DNA of 64,000 nucleotides from Acidobacteria bacterium Mor1 (GTDB taxonomy: Bacteria; Acidobacteriota; Polarisedimenticolia; Polarisedimenticolales; Polarisedimenticolaceae), in contig CP011806.1 in assembly GCA_001664505.1 (NCBI GenBank), positions 2,456,904 through 2,520,903 on the forward strand, written 5' to 3'. This document shows positions 1 to 7,570 of the stretch, one piece after another. Position numbers and translations under genes: made by a program. How positions within the stretch are numbered: the stretch's first letter is position 1; each line of letters starts with the position of its first letter. The notes beneath the pieces are model-generated. The model was given only the letters and a program-made list of their open reading frames with translations, had not been told where the DNA came from and searched no databases.

Positions 1-1739
1 GTCATCGGACCCTTCTGCGGGTCGAAGCCGGTCTTCGACGCACAGCGATCGTCGATCCCCGGTTCACAGGGCACCATGCCGTTGACGCTGTCCTCGACGA
101 AGCGGACGTTGTCGGTCGGATCGGAATAGAGCGCCAGGTCCCCCGCGGGGTTCCCCAGGTCCCAGGCCAGGCCGTCCATATCCCCCGAGATGTGGCAGGT
201 GGAACAGGCGGCGTCGCCGTGGGCCGAACTGATCACCCCGTCGTAAAGCAAGTGCCGGCCATCCTTGATGATGTCGGAACTGGGGTCGTGAAGCGCCACC
301 TCGTCGACCTTGCTCAGCGACGTGGTGTCGACGATCGCCACGGCGTTGTCGAAGCGGTTGAGCACGTAGAGACGATTCTGGCTCTCGAGCAGCGCCACCC
401 CGGTGGGGCCGCCGCCGACCTCGACCGAGGCGGGCGTGGCTCGACTGCCCCCGACGATGCATGCGGGGGTGGTGCAGGACCCGTCGACGCGGAACACCTT
501 GCGGGAACCGATGGCGGTCAGCCAGGCGTGGGAGCCATCGGCCTCCCAGACCATCATTCCGGGCTGGGAGATACTCGCCTCCCGCTCGGCCAGATTGGTC
601 GCCGGATCGCTGGCGCGGTTGATGTGTCCGTTGAGATCGATCACCTCCAGCGACCCGTCGGTGGTGTCGATGCGGGTCAGCTGGTTTTCCACGATGTGGC
701 CCTGGAGGCCGAGGGGATGCTCGAAGCGCACGAAGTTACGTGCGTCGGTGTTCGGCACCCAGATGTGGTCGGTGGTCGGCTGGAAGCTGACCTCGAACAA
801 GGTCGTGCCGACATGCTCGTACTCGTCGATGACGGCTGATGTGGCCGTGTCGATGACGAACACATCCTGATCGGGAAGCCGCACCGGCAGACAGTGGGAC
901 CAGTCCTGGCCCGCGTCGTCCTCCCAGCGGCCGGCGGCTTCGTTCCACTTCACGATCAACCCGATGCGCGGCTCGCCGTCAGGTGGATCGGTCAACGCCG
1001 GGTTGCGGGTGATGCCCGCAGGCAGCGGCGGATAGGGGTTGGCGTTGCCGTCGCAATTGATCGTGTTCACCCCGAGCGCCGCGAGCATGTCGGTGCGCAG
1101 GATGTTGGTGATGTTCTCGATCACGTTGGCGCCGATGACCGTGGTCTGGTTTCCCGAATTCTGGACCACGGCGTAGACCCGCGTCCCTGCGGGGTTGACC
1201 GTCAGCGCCCGGGTGTCCACACCGAACAGATCGATCCGGGTCGGCGCCGCGCTCAGGTCGGCCAGGTCGTAGACGTCGACCGCGTCTTCTTGGGAGACCG
1301 CGACGAAGGCCTTGCCCGCGGCGAAAGCGACATCGGTCGGCTCATCGCCGGTCGCCAGGGTCGACCCGACCTCGGGCACCGTCAGATCGACGATGCTGAT
1401 CGTGTCGGACAGGTGGTTGACGACCCACGCCTCCTGGTCGGACCGCGGCACCACACTCACCGGCTCCAGACCCACGGGAACCGAGGCCGCGAGGGTCAAT
1501 TCACCCGATGGGCCGACGTCGAAGATCTCCAGCACCGCGTCGGGCGTGTTGACCACGAGCAGCCGGGTCTCGTCCGGCGTCAGCGCAATCGGATGGACCT
1601 GGGACGATTCGAAGTTCGTATAAGTGCCGGCTTCCGCCGGGGGCGCGATCGAGGTGGAGACGATTGCGCATGCCACGAGCACGGACAGTGCGAGATTTCG
1701 CGACAACTGACGGAACGCCCGGCGCATGGAATCCAGCAT
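1..1739 (-). CDS. Secreted YVTN beta-propeller / cytochrome c-like protein (3' end outside window)
   Basis: The frame opens at ATG 1739 behind an AGGAGG ribosome site and stays open to the window edge, so the C-terminus is missing (about 579 residues visible). A signal peptide is clear at the N-terminus, with likely cleavage after AEA. The body carries YVTN-type blades such as LLVVNTPDAVLEIFD, AWVVNHLSDTISIVD and LYVLNRFDNAVAIVD, which form a beta-propeller. A heme c attachment motif C512-S-T-C-H516 follows, and the visible part ends in DPQKGPMT, a stretch familiar from cytochrome c peroxidase-like proteins fused to such propellers. I infer a periplasmic redox protein with one or more hemes. 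The substrate is unknown. Confidence 0.85.
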   Translation of the reverse strand, partial: MLDSMRRAFRQLSRNLALSVLVACAIVSTSIAPPAEAGTYTNFESSQVHPIALTPDETRLLVVNTPDAVLEIFDVGPSGELTLAASVPVGLEPVSVVPRSDQEAWVVNHLSDTISIVDLTVPEVGSTLATGDEPTDVAFAAGKAFVAVSQEDAVDVYDLADLSAAPTRIDLFGVDTRALTVNPAGTRVYAVVQNSGNQTTVIGANVIENITNILRTDMLAALGVNTINCDGNANPYPPLPAGITRNPALTDPPDGEPRIGLIVKWNEAAGRWEDDAGQDWSHCLPVRLPDQDVFVIDTATSAVIDEYEHVGTTLFEVSFQPTTDHIWVPNTDARNFVRFEHPLGLQGHIVENQLTRIDTTDGSLEVIDLNGHINRASDPATNLAEREASISQPGMMVWEADGSHAWLTAIGSRKVFRVDGSCTTPACIVGGSRATPASVEVGGGPTGVALLESQNRLYVLNRFDNAVAIVDTTSLSKVDEVALHDPSSDIIKDGRHLLYDGVISSAHGDAACSTCHISGDMDGLAWDLGNPAGDLALYSDPTDNVRFVEDSVNGMVPCEPGIDDRCASKTGFDPQKGPM

Positions 1740-1970
1740 GGTGGACCTCCTGCGACGTTTCTACGTTCTTACCCCCTGATCCCCCGAGCATACGGGGAGA
1801 CTCGGAGAGAGTCCAGCAGTTCAGACCGCTGGAACCGGAGCCCCGGGCCTCCGAGAGCCGCCGCCAAAGAGTTCGTCCTGAACTAACAATTCGCCAAATA
1901 ATTCCTCATGGACGAACAATTATCCGGTTTCTAGGATGCTGGTGTGACCCCATTCAAGGAGGATTCACCG

Positions 1971-2648
1971 ATGAGAAGCACCGCCGTAACCATCCTTTCC
2001 GGACTGTTGGCTCTCTGGACCACCCTGGCCCTCGGCTACGAGGTCGACGAATCCAAGATCAAGACGCCGCAAGCCGCGCTGGAAGCGCTGAAGGCAGGTA
2101 ACGAACGCTTCGTCAGCGGGAAGCCGCTGAATCAGGACTACGCCCGCCAGATAGAGAAAACCAAGGGCGGGCAGCAGCCCTACGCCACGATCCTCTCCTG
2201 CCTCGATTCCCGGGTGCCGCCGGAGATCCTGTTCGATCAGGGCATCGGCGACCTGTTCGTCGGCCGCGTGGCGGGCAACATCGAGGACATTCACATGCTG
2301 GGCAGCTTCGAGTTCGCCAAGGAGGTCGTGGGCACGCGGCTGTTGGTCGTGCTCGGGCACACCTCCTGCGGCGCCGTGAAGGGCGCCTGCCAGAACGTCA
2401 AGCTGGACAACCTGACCCATCTACTTTCGGAGATCCGCCCGGCGGTGGCGGCGGCCGAGGCGGCGAACCCTGGAAAGGACGTCTGCGAGGGCGCGCTGGT
2501 CGACCAGGTCGCCGCGGAGAACGTCCTGCGCACCGTGCATGACATCCGCGAGAAGAGCCAGATCATCGTCGAGCTCGAACGCAAGGGCAAACTCAAAGTC
2601 GTCGGGGCGATGTACGACATCTCCACCGGCCGGGTGACCTTCCTATGA
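1971..2648 (+). CDS. Periplasmic beta-class carbonic anhydrase
   Basis: Interconverts CO2 and bicarbonate. The 225-residue product has the full beta-class signature: zinc ligands C77 (CLDSRVPPE), H130 and C133 (GHTSCGAVKGAC), and the Asp79-Arg81 dyad. A signal peptide of about 22 residues (MRSTAVTILSGLLALW...) precedes the domain, so the enzyme is probably exported. I chose ATG 1971 because AAGGAGG lies just upstream; an in-frame ATG at 1944 would give an unsuitable extension. The stop overlaps the start of the next gene by 4 bases (ATGA), which indicates translational coupling to the phosphatase. The pairing with a phosphatase is not one I can explain. Confidence 0.93.
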   Translation: MRSTAVTILSGLLALWTTLALGYEVDESKIKTPQAALEALKAGNERFVSGKPLNQDYARQIEKTKGGQQPYATILSCLDSRVPPEILFDQGIGDLFVGRVAGNIEDIHMLGSFEFAKEVVGTRLLVVLGHTSCGAVKGACQNVKLDNLTHLLSEIRPAVAAAEAANPGKDVCEGALVDQVAAENVLRTVHDIREKSQIIVELERKGKLKVVGAMYDISTGRVTFL

Positions 2649-3727
2649 GCCATGCATCTCCAGTCCGGGAGCGCGAGGCCGTGCTCCCGGGCCTCCGGCA
2701 CTCGTTCAGCATGAACCAGGTCGCGGGACCGGGGCCCGAGGGCATCCTCCCGACGCCGCGGAAGATGATACGGTTTGCCGCGATGCAGCCTCTGCTCAAC
2801 GAACTGGCCTTGATGTTCGACCTGGACCACGAGATTCGCGGAGTACGTCTCGGCGAGCTGGTGGAGAAAGCCTTTGCCCGGGTCGACGAGGACACCCTGG
2901 AGGACTGGGGCACTCCCGGCAGTTCCCGGGAATTCAAGGTCACCCGCCAGGGCAACCTCGACTTCTACTACGCGCCGCACCTGTTCCCCGACATGGATGC
3001 GGTGCTCAAGCTCGGTCACAAGCTCCAGTTTCATCTGCTGCCCCGGGAGATCCCGGCCGAAGCCCCGCTGTCGGTCTCGGCGGTCCTCGAGTCCTACTGC
3101 CACCTGAGCGGCGATCTGTTCGGCTGGCAGGTTCTGGCCGACGGGCGCCTGCTGGTCTGGATCGTCGACATTTCCGGACACGGCGTGCGCGCCGGGCTCG
3201 CTTCGGCAGTGCTCAGAGTGTTGGTCGACAACCTGCGGCAACGCGGCAAGGTCGCGTCGCTGACCCGGGAACTCAACGAGACCTTCAACGGCTGCCTGCG
3301 CGAGGACCGCAACAACATGTACGCCACCGGCTTCTTCATGGCCGTCGAGCAGGATGGCACGGCGGCCTACACGCTGGCGGGGCATCCTCCCGTGCTGCTG
3401 CGCCGGGCCGACGGTACCGTCGACGAGCTGAGCGGCGGCGGCTTGCCCATCGGGATGTTCCCGGACAGCGAGTACGACGTGCGCAAGCTGCAGCTCGCCC
3501 CGGGGGACACCCTGCTGCTCTACACCGACGGCGTGCTGGAATCAACGAACAAGGAGGGCCGCGCCTTCGGCCTCGAACGCCTCCGCGACGTGCTGGCGTC
3601 GTCGGGAGCCACTCCCGCCGATGTCTCCGGGTCCCTGTTCCGTGAGATCTCCCGCCACCAGAACATGGATGAGCTGGAGGACGATCTCACCTTCGTCTGC
3701 CTGCGCATGGAGCCGCAGCGAACGTAG
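2645..3727 (+). CDS. SpoIIE/RsbU-type PP2C serine phosphatase
   Basis: A 360-residue protein whose last 220 residues form a SpoIIE-type PPM phosphatase domain. The metal-binding aspartates are visible at D157 (SGDLFGW) and D175 (WIVDISGHG), and the later motifs LAGHPPVLLRR and LLLYTDGVLE are intact. Such enzymes dephosphorylate anti-sigma-factor antagonists or act in other partner-switching pathways. The first 125 residues match no domain I recognise, and I see no signal peptide or membrane segment, so it is probably cytoplasmic. It overlaps the carbonic anhydrase stop by 4 bases. No anti-sigma kinase or STAS-domain partner is adjacent, so its target is unknown. Confidence 0.88.
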   Translation: MSHASPVREREAVLPGLRHSFSMNQVAGPGPEGILPTPRKMIRFAAMQPLLNELALMFDLDHEIRGVRLGELVEKAFARVDEDTLEDWGTPGSSREFKVTRQGNLDFYYAPHLFPDMDAVLKLGHKLQFHLLPREIPAEAPLSVSAVLESYCHLSGDLFGWQVLADGRLLVWIVDISGHGVRAGLASAVLRVLVDNLRQRGKVASLTRELNETFNGCLREDRNNMYATGFFMAVEQDGTAAYTLAGHPPVLLRRADGTVDELSGGGLPIGMFPDSEYDVRKLQLAPGDTLLLYTDGVLESTNKEGRAFGLERLRDVLASSGATPADVSGSLFREISRHQNMDELEDDLTFVCLRMEPQRT

Positions 3728-3761
3728 CCGCCCGATCCGCCTAAAGAACGCTCCGCGGTGG

Positions 3762-3820
3762 CCGAAACGAGACCAGCGAGCCATTTCGGCTCGTTTCGGG
3801 CTCTTTTCGGCCCGTCGGGC
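3762..3820 (+). other. Nested, mutually exclusive hairpins upstream of sthA
   Basis: The 127-base gap between the phosphatase and the transhydrogenase contains a perfect 10-bp inverted repeat (CCGAAACGAG 3762-3771 with CTCGTTTCGG 3790-3799). An alternative hairpin shares one arm (CGAGCC 3777-3782 with GGCTCG 3788-3793). A third stem GCCCG-T-CGGGC spans 3810-3820. The first two cannot form together, which resembles an attenuator or terminator/antiterminator, but there is no U-run. The function is inferred only. Confidence 0.4.
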
Positions 3821-3854
3821 CCCATCGGCCCGGCTTCTGGGGAGTGTGCGCAGC

Positions 3855-5297
3855 ATGAGCCACGGCTACGACTACGATCTGCTCTGCATCGGAAGCGGCC
3901 CTGCCGGCCAGAGGGGCGCCGTCGCGGCGGCCAAGATGGGCAAGCGGGTCGCGGTGATCGAGAACCGCCGGATCGTCGGCGGCGTCGCCGTCACCACCGG
4001 CACGATTCCGAGCAAGACCTTCCGCGAGGCGGTGCTGCATCTCAAGAAGTCGGCGATCCAGAACCGGGAACGGTTCCAGCGCAAGACCCGCCCCCAGATC
4101 CAGGATCTGCTGGGCCGGGTGAGCGAGGTGGTCCAGCGCGAGTCCGACGTGATGGAGCGCCAGCTCGAACGCAACGACATCGACCTGCTGTGGGGCAACG
4201 CCTCGTTCCGCAACCCTCACGTGGTGGCCATCGACGATCCCGAAAAGGGTGAGCGCATCGTCACCGCGGACAAGATCCTGCTGGCAGTGGGCACCCGCCC
4301 GGCGGCTCCTCCAGGCATCGAGCCGGATGGGCAGCGAGTGATCACCAGCGACATGCTGCTGCAGCTCGCCCGGCTCCCACGCAAGATGATCGTCGTCGGC
4401 GCCGGCGTGATCGGGATCGAGTACGCGGCGATGTTCGCCGAGCTCGGCGTCGACGTCACCGTGGTGGACGGCCGCGAGCGGCCGCTGGAGTTCCTCGACC
4501 GGGAGATGGTCGACGAGCTGATCCATCAGATGCGCAACGTGCGGGTCAGCTTCCGACTGGGCGAGCGGGTCGCATCGGTCAACGCCGCCGACAAGTCCAA
4601 GGTGCTGGTGCAGCTCGAATCGGGGAAGCGGCTGGTCGGCGACCTGATGCTGTTCTCGGTAGGACGGGTCGGCGCCACCGACACGCTGAACCTGGCCGCC
4701 GCCGGGCTCGGCTGCGACGAGCGCGGCCGCATCGCGGTCAACGACCGTTTCCAGACCGAGGTAGCTCACATCTATGCCGCCGGCGACGTGATCGGCTACC
4801 CCGCCCTGGCCTCGACCTCCAGCGCCCAGGGACGCCGCGCCGCCTGCTACGCCTTCGGCGGTGAACCCGGCGACATCAATCAACTGTTCCCCTTCGGCAT
4901 CTACGCCATCCCCGAGATCTCGATGGTCGGCCAGACCGAACAGGAGTTGACCAAGGAGCGGGTGCCCTACGAAGTCGGCATCGCCCGCTACCGGGAGATC
5001 GCCCGGGGCCAGATCCTCGGCGACGACAGCGGGCTGTTCAAGATGCTGTTCCACCGCCACACCCGGAAGCTGCTGGGAGTGCACATCATCGGCACCGGGG
5101 CCACCGAACTGCTCCATATCGGGCAGGCGGTAATGACCCTGGATGGCGGTCTGGACTACTTCCTCGGCAGCGTCTTCAACTACCCGACCCTGGCCGAGTG
5201 TTACAAGGTCGCCGCCTTCGACGCCCAGAACAAGCTGGCCTACTCGGCGGAGACCGAAGCGCCGCAGCTCTCCGAGGTCAAGGCCGAGGGGGTTTGA
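3855..5297 (+). CDS. sthA: Soluble NAD(P) transhydrogenase (SthA-like flavoprotein)
   Basis: A 480-residue FAD-dependent pyridine nucleotide-disulfide oxidoreductase fold, expected to move reducing equivalents between NADPH and NAD in the cytosol. The FAD dinucleotide motif GSGPAG is at residues 13-18, the NAD motif VVGAGVIGIEYAAMF near 180, and the C-terminal dimer domain carries HIGQAVM and FNYPTLAECYKVAA, typical of SthA. The segment that holds the CxxxxC redox disulfide in lipoamide dehydrogenases reads GGVAVTTGTIPSK, so both cysteines are absent. SthA enzymes normally lack at least one. The start is ATG 3855; the frame is open further upstream but without homology. Confidence 0.88.
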   Translation: MSHGYDYDLLCIGSGPAGQRGAVAAAKMGKRVAVIENRRIVGGVAVTTGTIPSKTFREAVLHLKKSAIQNRERFQRKTRPQIQDLLGRVSEVVQRESDVMERQLERNDIDLLWGNASFRNPHVVAIDDPEKGERIVTADKILLAVGTRPAAPPGIEPDGQRVITSDMLLQLARLPRKMIVVGAGVIGIEYAAMFAELGVDVTVVDGRERPLEFLDREMVDELIHQMRNVRVSFRLGERVASVNAADKSKVLVQLESGKRLVGDLMLFSVGRVGATDTLNLAAAGLGCDERGRIAVNDRFQTEVAHIYAAGDVIGYPALASTSSAQGRRAACYAFGGEPGDINQLFPFGIYAIPEISMVGQTEQELTKERVPYEVGIARYREIARGQILGDDSGLFKMLFHRHTRKLLGVHIIGTGATELLHIGQAVMTLDGGLDYFLGSVFNYPTLAECYKVAAFDAQNKLAYSAETEAPQLSEVKAEGV

Positions 5298-5354
5298 CGG
5301 GCCCGCAGCGAACGCGCACTATAGTCGTCGACCCACCCCCGGTTCGGAGACTCG

Positions 5355-6191
5355 ATGCACTGTTCGCTGCTCCTTGCCACCCGCCCGGTGCGGACCGCCC
5401 TGCCGGCGGTGCTGGCCCTCGCCCTGCTGCTGCTCACCGGTGCCCCCGCCGTCGCCGCCGACGGAACCGGCATCCCCTGGATCAAGGACCTGGACCGCGG
5501 CCTCGACGAAGCGCGTAAGAGCGGCAAGCCGATCTTCGTCGATGCCTGGGCTCGCTGGTGCCACGCCTGCTACCAGATGGACGACATGACCTACGCCGCG
5601 GAGCCGGTCATCGCCGCCATGCAGGACTTCGTCCCGGTCAAACTGGACATGGACCTCTACGAGAACTTCTCCCGCAAGCACCAGGTCTCGGCGCTACCCA
5701 CAGCGCTGTTTCTCGACGCCGAGGGCCGGGAGCTGACCCGGATGCGCGGGCTCATCGGACCAGATCAACTCCGCCAGGGGATGGGCGCGGTGCTCGAGGA
5801 GTACGCGGCCTACCGCAGTGCGCGGAACCAGAAGGGAGATCCCGAGGCGCTGCACTCGATCGCCAAGCAGTTGCTCAGAATGGGGAACGTCCAGGGTGCG
5901 ATCGACAGCCTCGAGGAAGCGCTGGCCGGGATGGACGAAGCACCGGCGAAACGGCGGGACCCGATCGCGATCATGCTAGCGGATCTGGAGCTTGCAACGG
6001 GACTGGTGCGGATCTCCGAAGCGCGTTATGCCGGCTTGAGCACTTCCCCGGACTCTGAGATCAAGGGCCGAGCCCTTGCGGGCCTCTTCTTCAGCCGTCG
6101 GGCACAGGGCAAGTCGAAAGAAGCCGAGGAAGCGCTCGAAGCACTGCGTCAGGAGTTTCCCGAGATCGCCCAGGAGATCGGCGGCTCCTGA
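5355..6191 (+). CDS. Exported thioredoxin-fold protein with C-terminal TPR-like helices
   Basis: A 278-residue protein with an N-terminal signal or membrane segment (residues 13-35) followed by a thioredoxin fold. The active site W68-C-H-A-C72 and the cis-proline segment VSALPTALFLDAEG are intact. The last 130 residues are helical and TPR-like (LLRMGNVQGAIDSLEEALAG). WCHAC is typical of DsbD-gamma or thioredoxin_7 proteins that act on periplasmic thiols. It lies 57 bases after sthA, and the next small gene follows within 15 bases, so the two are probably cotranscribed. The partner protein is unknown. Confidence 0.85.
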   Translation: MHCSLLLATRPVRTALPAVLALALLLLTGAPAVAADGTGIPWIKDLDRGLDEARKSGKPIFVDAWARWCHACYQMDDMTYAAEPVIAAMQDFVPVKLDMDLYENFSRKHQVSALPTALFLDAEGRELTRMRGLIGPDQLRQGMGAVLEEYAAYRSARNQKGDPEALHSIAKQLLRMGNVQGAIDSLEEALAGMDEAPAKRRDPIAIMLADLELATGLVRISEARYAGLSTSPDSEIKGRALAGLFFSRRAQGKSKEAEEALEALRQEFPEIAQEIGGS

Positions 6192-6205
6192 CGCGGCACC
6201 ACGCG

Positions 6206-6616
6206 ATGAGCTTTGAGGTCTATCTCCAGTCCCACCACGACGGAGCCTTCGCCGGCCTCCCTGAGACGTCGGTGCGCGAGGCCTTCGGCTCGCATCTGTC
6301 CGAGGAAAGCGACCGCATCTGGCGCTTGCGGTACGACGCCGAGAACGAATCCGTGATCTACGTCGGCCGGGAACCCGATCGAACGATCAGCTCCCTGATG
6401 GTCGAAAGGCCGTGCGGCGATGGCCGGTTGTGGGATGCCCTTTTTCGCGTGATGGAGTTGGGCAACGTGGTGTTCTTCTTCCCGGGGGGCACCGCGCCGG
6501 CGGTCGCCCACGGCGATGCCGGCAGCCATCTGCCAAGGGACATGGTCGACGCTCTCGGCGCGCCGCAAGTCGTCGCCTCCGGGTCCGACCTCTATCGCCT
6601 CATTCAGGAAGGCTGA
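6206..6616 (+). CDS. Small conserved hypothetical protein
   Basis: A 136-residue soluble protein that begins MSFEVYLQSHHDGAFAGL. It contains an aromatic-rich segment GNVVFFFPGG, and the sequence looks like a family of small cytoplasmic proteins found as isolated genes in many bacteria. I cannot assign a function. It starts 15 bases after the thioredoxin stop with no strong ribosome site, so translation may depend on the upstream gene. There is no signal peptide or membrane segment. Confidence 0.7.
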   Translation: MSFEVYLQSHHDGAFAGLPETSVREAFGSHLSEESDRIWRLRYDAENESVIYVGREPDRTISSLMVERPCGDGRLWDALFRVMELGNVVFFFPGGTAPAVAHGDAGSHLPRDMVDALGAPQVVASGSDLYRLIQEG

Positions 6617-6662
6617 GCGGCTGCGCACGGCTACCTCGTCGAGAGGTGGGCCGGACACGGCA

Positions 6663-7529
6663 TCAGAGGTAGCGCGACACTCCGTCGTTGTTGAACGCGT
6701 CGACCAACCCCTCATTCGCCACCTGCCGCAGCGCCGTAGGCGTCATCCCGGTGAAGCTGCGCACCTCGCGGATCAGATGCGATTGATCCGCGTAGCCGCA
6801 GTCGCCGGCGACCTGCCATTCGGGCTCGCCGCTTCGTAGCCGCCCGATCACCCGGTGCACCCGCGCCAGGGACGCCAGCTTCTTGGGCGGGATACCGATG
6901 GCCTGGGTCACGCGGCGCTGGAGATGACGCCGGGACATGCCGAGATGAGCGGCAACCTCTTTGACTCGAGCGCGTCCCCCGGCACGGTGAATCGCCACCG
7001 CAGTCGCGGCGCTGAGCCGGTCGGTCTCCCGGTCCTCCAGCCACTGGAGCAGCATCTGCTGCACCAGGGCGACTCGCTGTTCGCTCCCGGCGCAGTCGAG
7101 CAGGGCCCGCTCCCGGGCATCGCCGTAGACGTCGCCGATGGAGAGCAACCCTCCCGCCGAGGCGGTGAGGTCCGCACCCAGTAGCGGCCCGCCGGCCCAG
7201 GGATGGAAGCAGACGATGATCAACCCGCAGCTGCCGGTGCCTCGCACTTCCCAGCGTTCGGTACGGGGCCCGATGATGGCGGCCCGGGGAATCGGGATCT
7301 CCCCTTCGAGGCGCAGCTCGACGAACGGGTCGCCCCAGTTGAGCACCAGATCGGCACGCGCCGCCGGGAGAATCGCGGTGGAGCCCATTTCAGCGGGGCT
7401 CGCTTCGGGATCGACCTCCCCCTCCTGAACCCAGATCTCTTCGATCAGGTGGGCCAGGGGCGGAATCGGCGCAAAGGCGTGATAGCGCGGGTTGGGTTCC
7501 ACACTCCATGCTAGGCCGGAATGTCCCAT
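6663..7529 (-). CDS. AraC-family transcriptional regulator
   Basis: A 288-residue regulator with a C-terminal AraC double helix-turn-helix domain (about residues 175-270), including AAHLGMSRRHLQRRV and CGYADQSHLIREVRSFTGMTP. The N-terminal half (PIPPLAHLIEEIWVQEG, then LVLNWGDPF and GPRTERWEV) resembles the sensor domain named DUF6597. It is transcribed divergently from the propeller-esterase gene across a 41-base gap, so it may control that gene. I see no obvious ribosome site before ATG 7529, so the exact start is uncertain. Confidence 0.9.
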   Translation of the reverse strand: MGHSGLAWSVEPNPRYHAFAPIPPLAHLIEEIWVQEGEVDPEASPAEMGSTAILPAARADLVLNWGDPFVELRLEGEIPIPRAAIIGPRTERWEVRGTGSCGLIIVCFHPWAGGPLLGADLTASAGGLLSIGDVYGDARERALLDCAGSEQRVALVQQMLLQWLEDRETDRLSAATAVAIHRAGGRARVKEVAAHLGMSRRHLQRRVTQAIGIPPKKLASLARVHRVIGRLRSGEPEWQVAGDCGYADQSHLIREVRSFTGMTPTALRQVANEGLVDAFNNDGVSRYL

Positions 7530-7570
7530 TTATCCAAGACATGGCGGCCTAGCCGGGCGAGGATTCCCGC

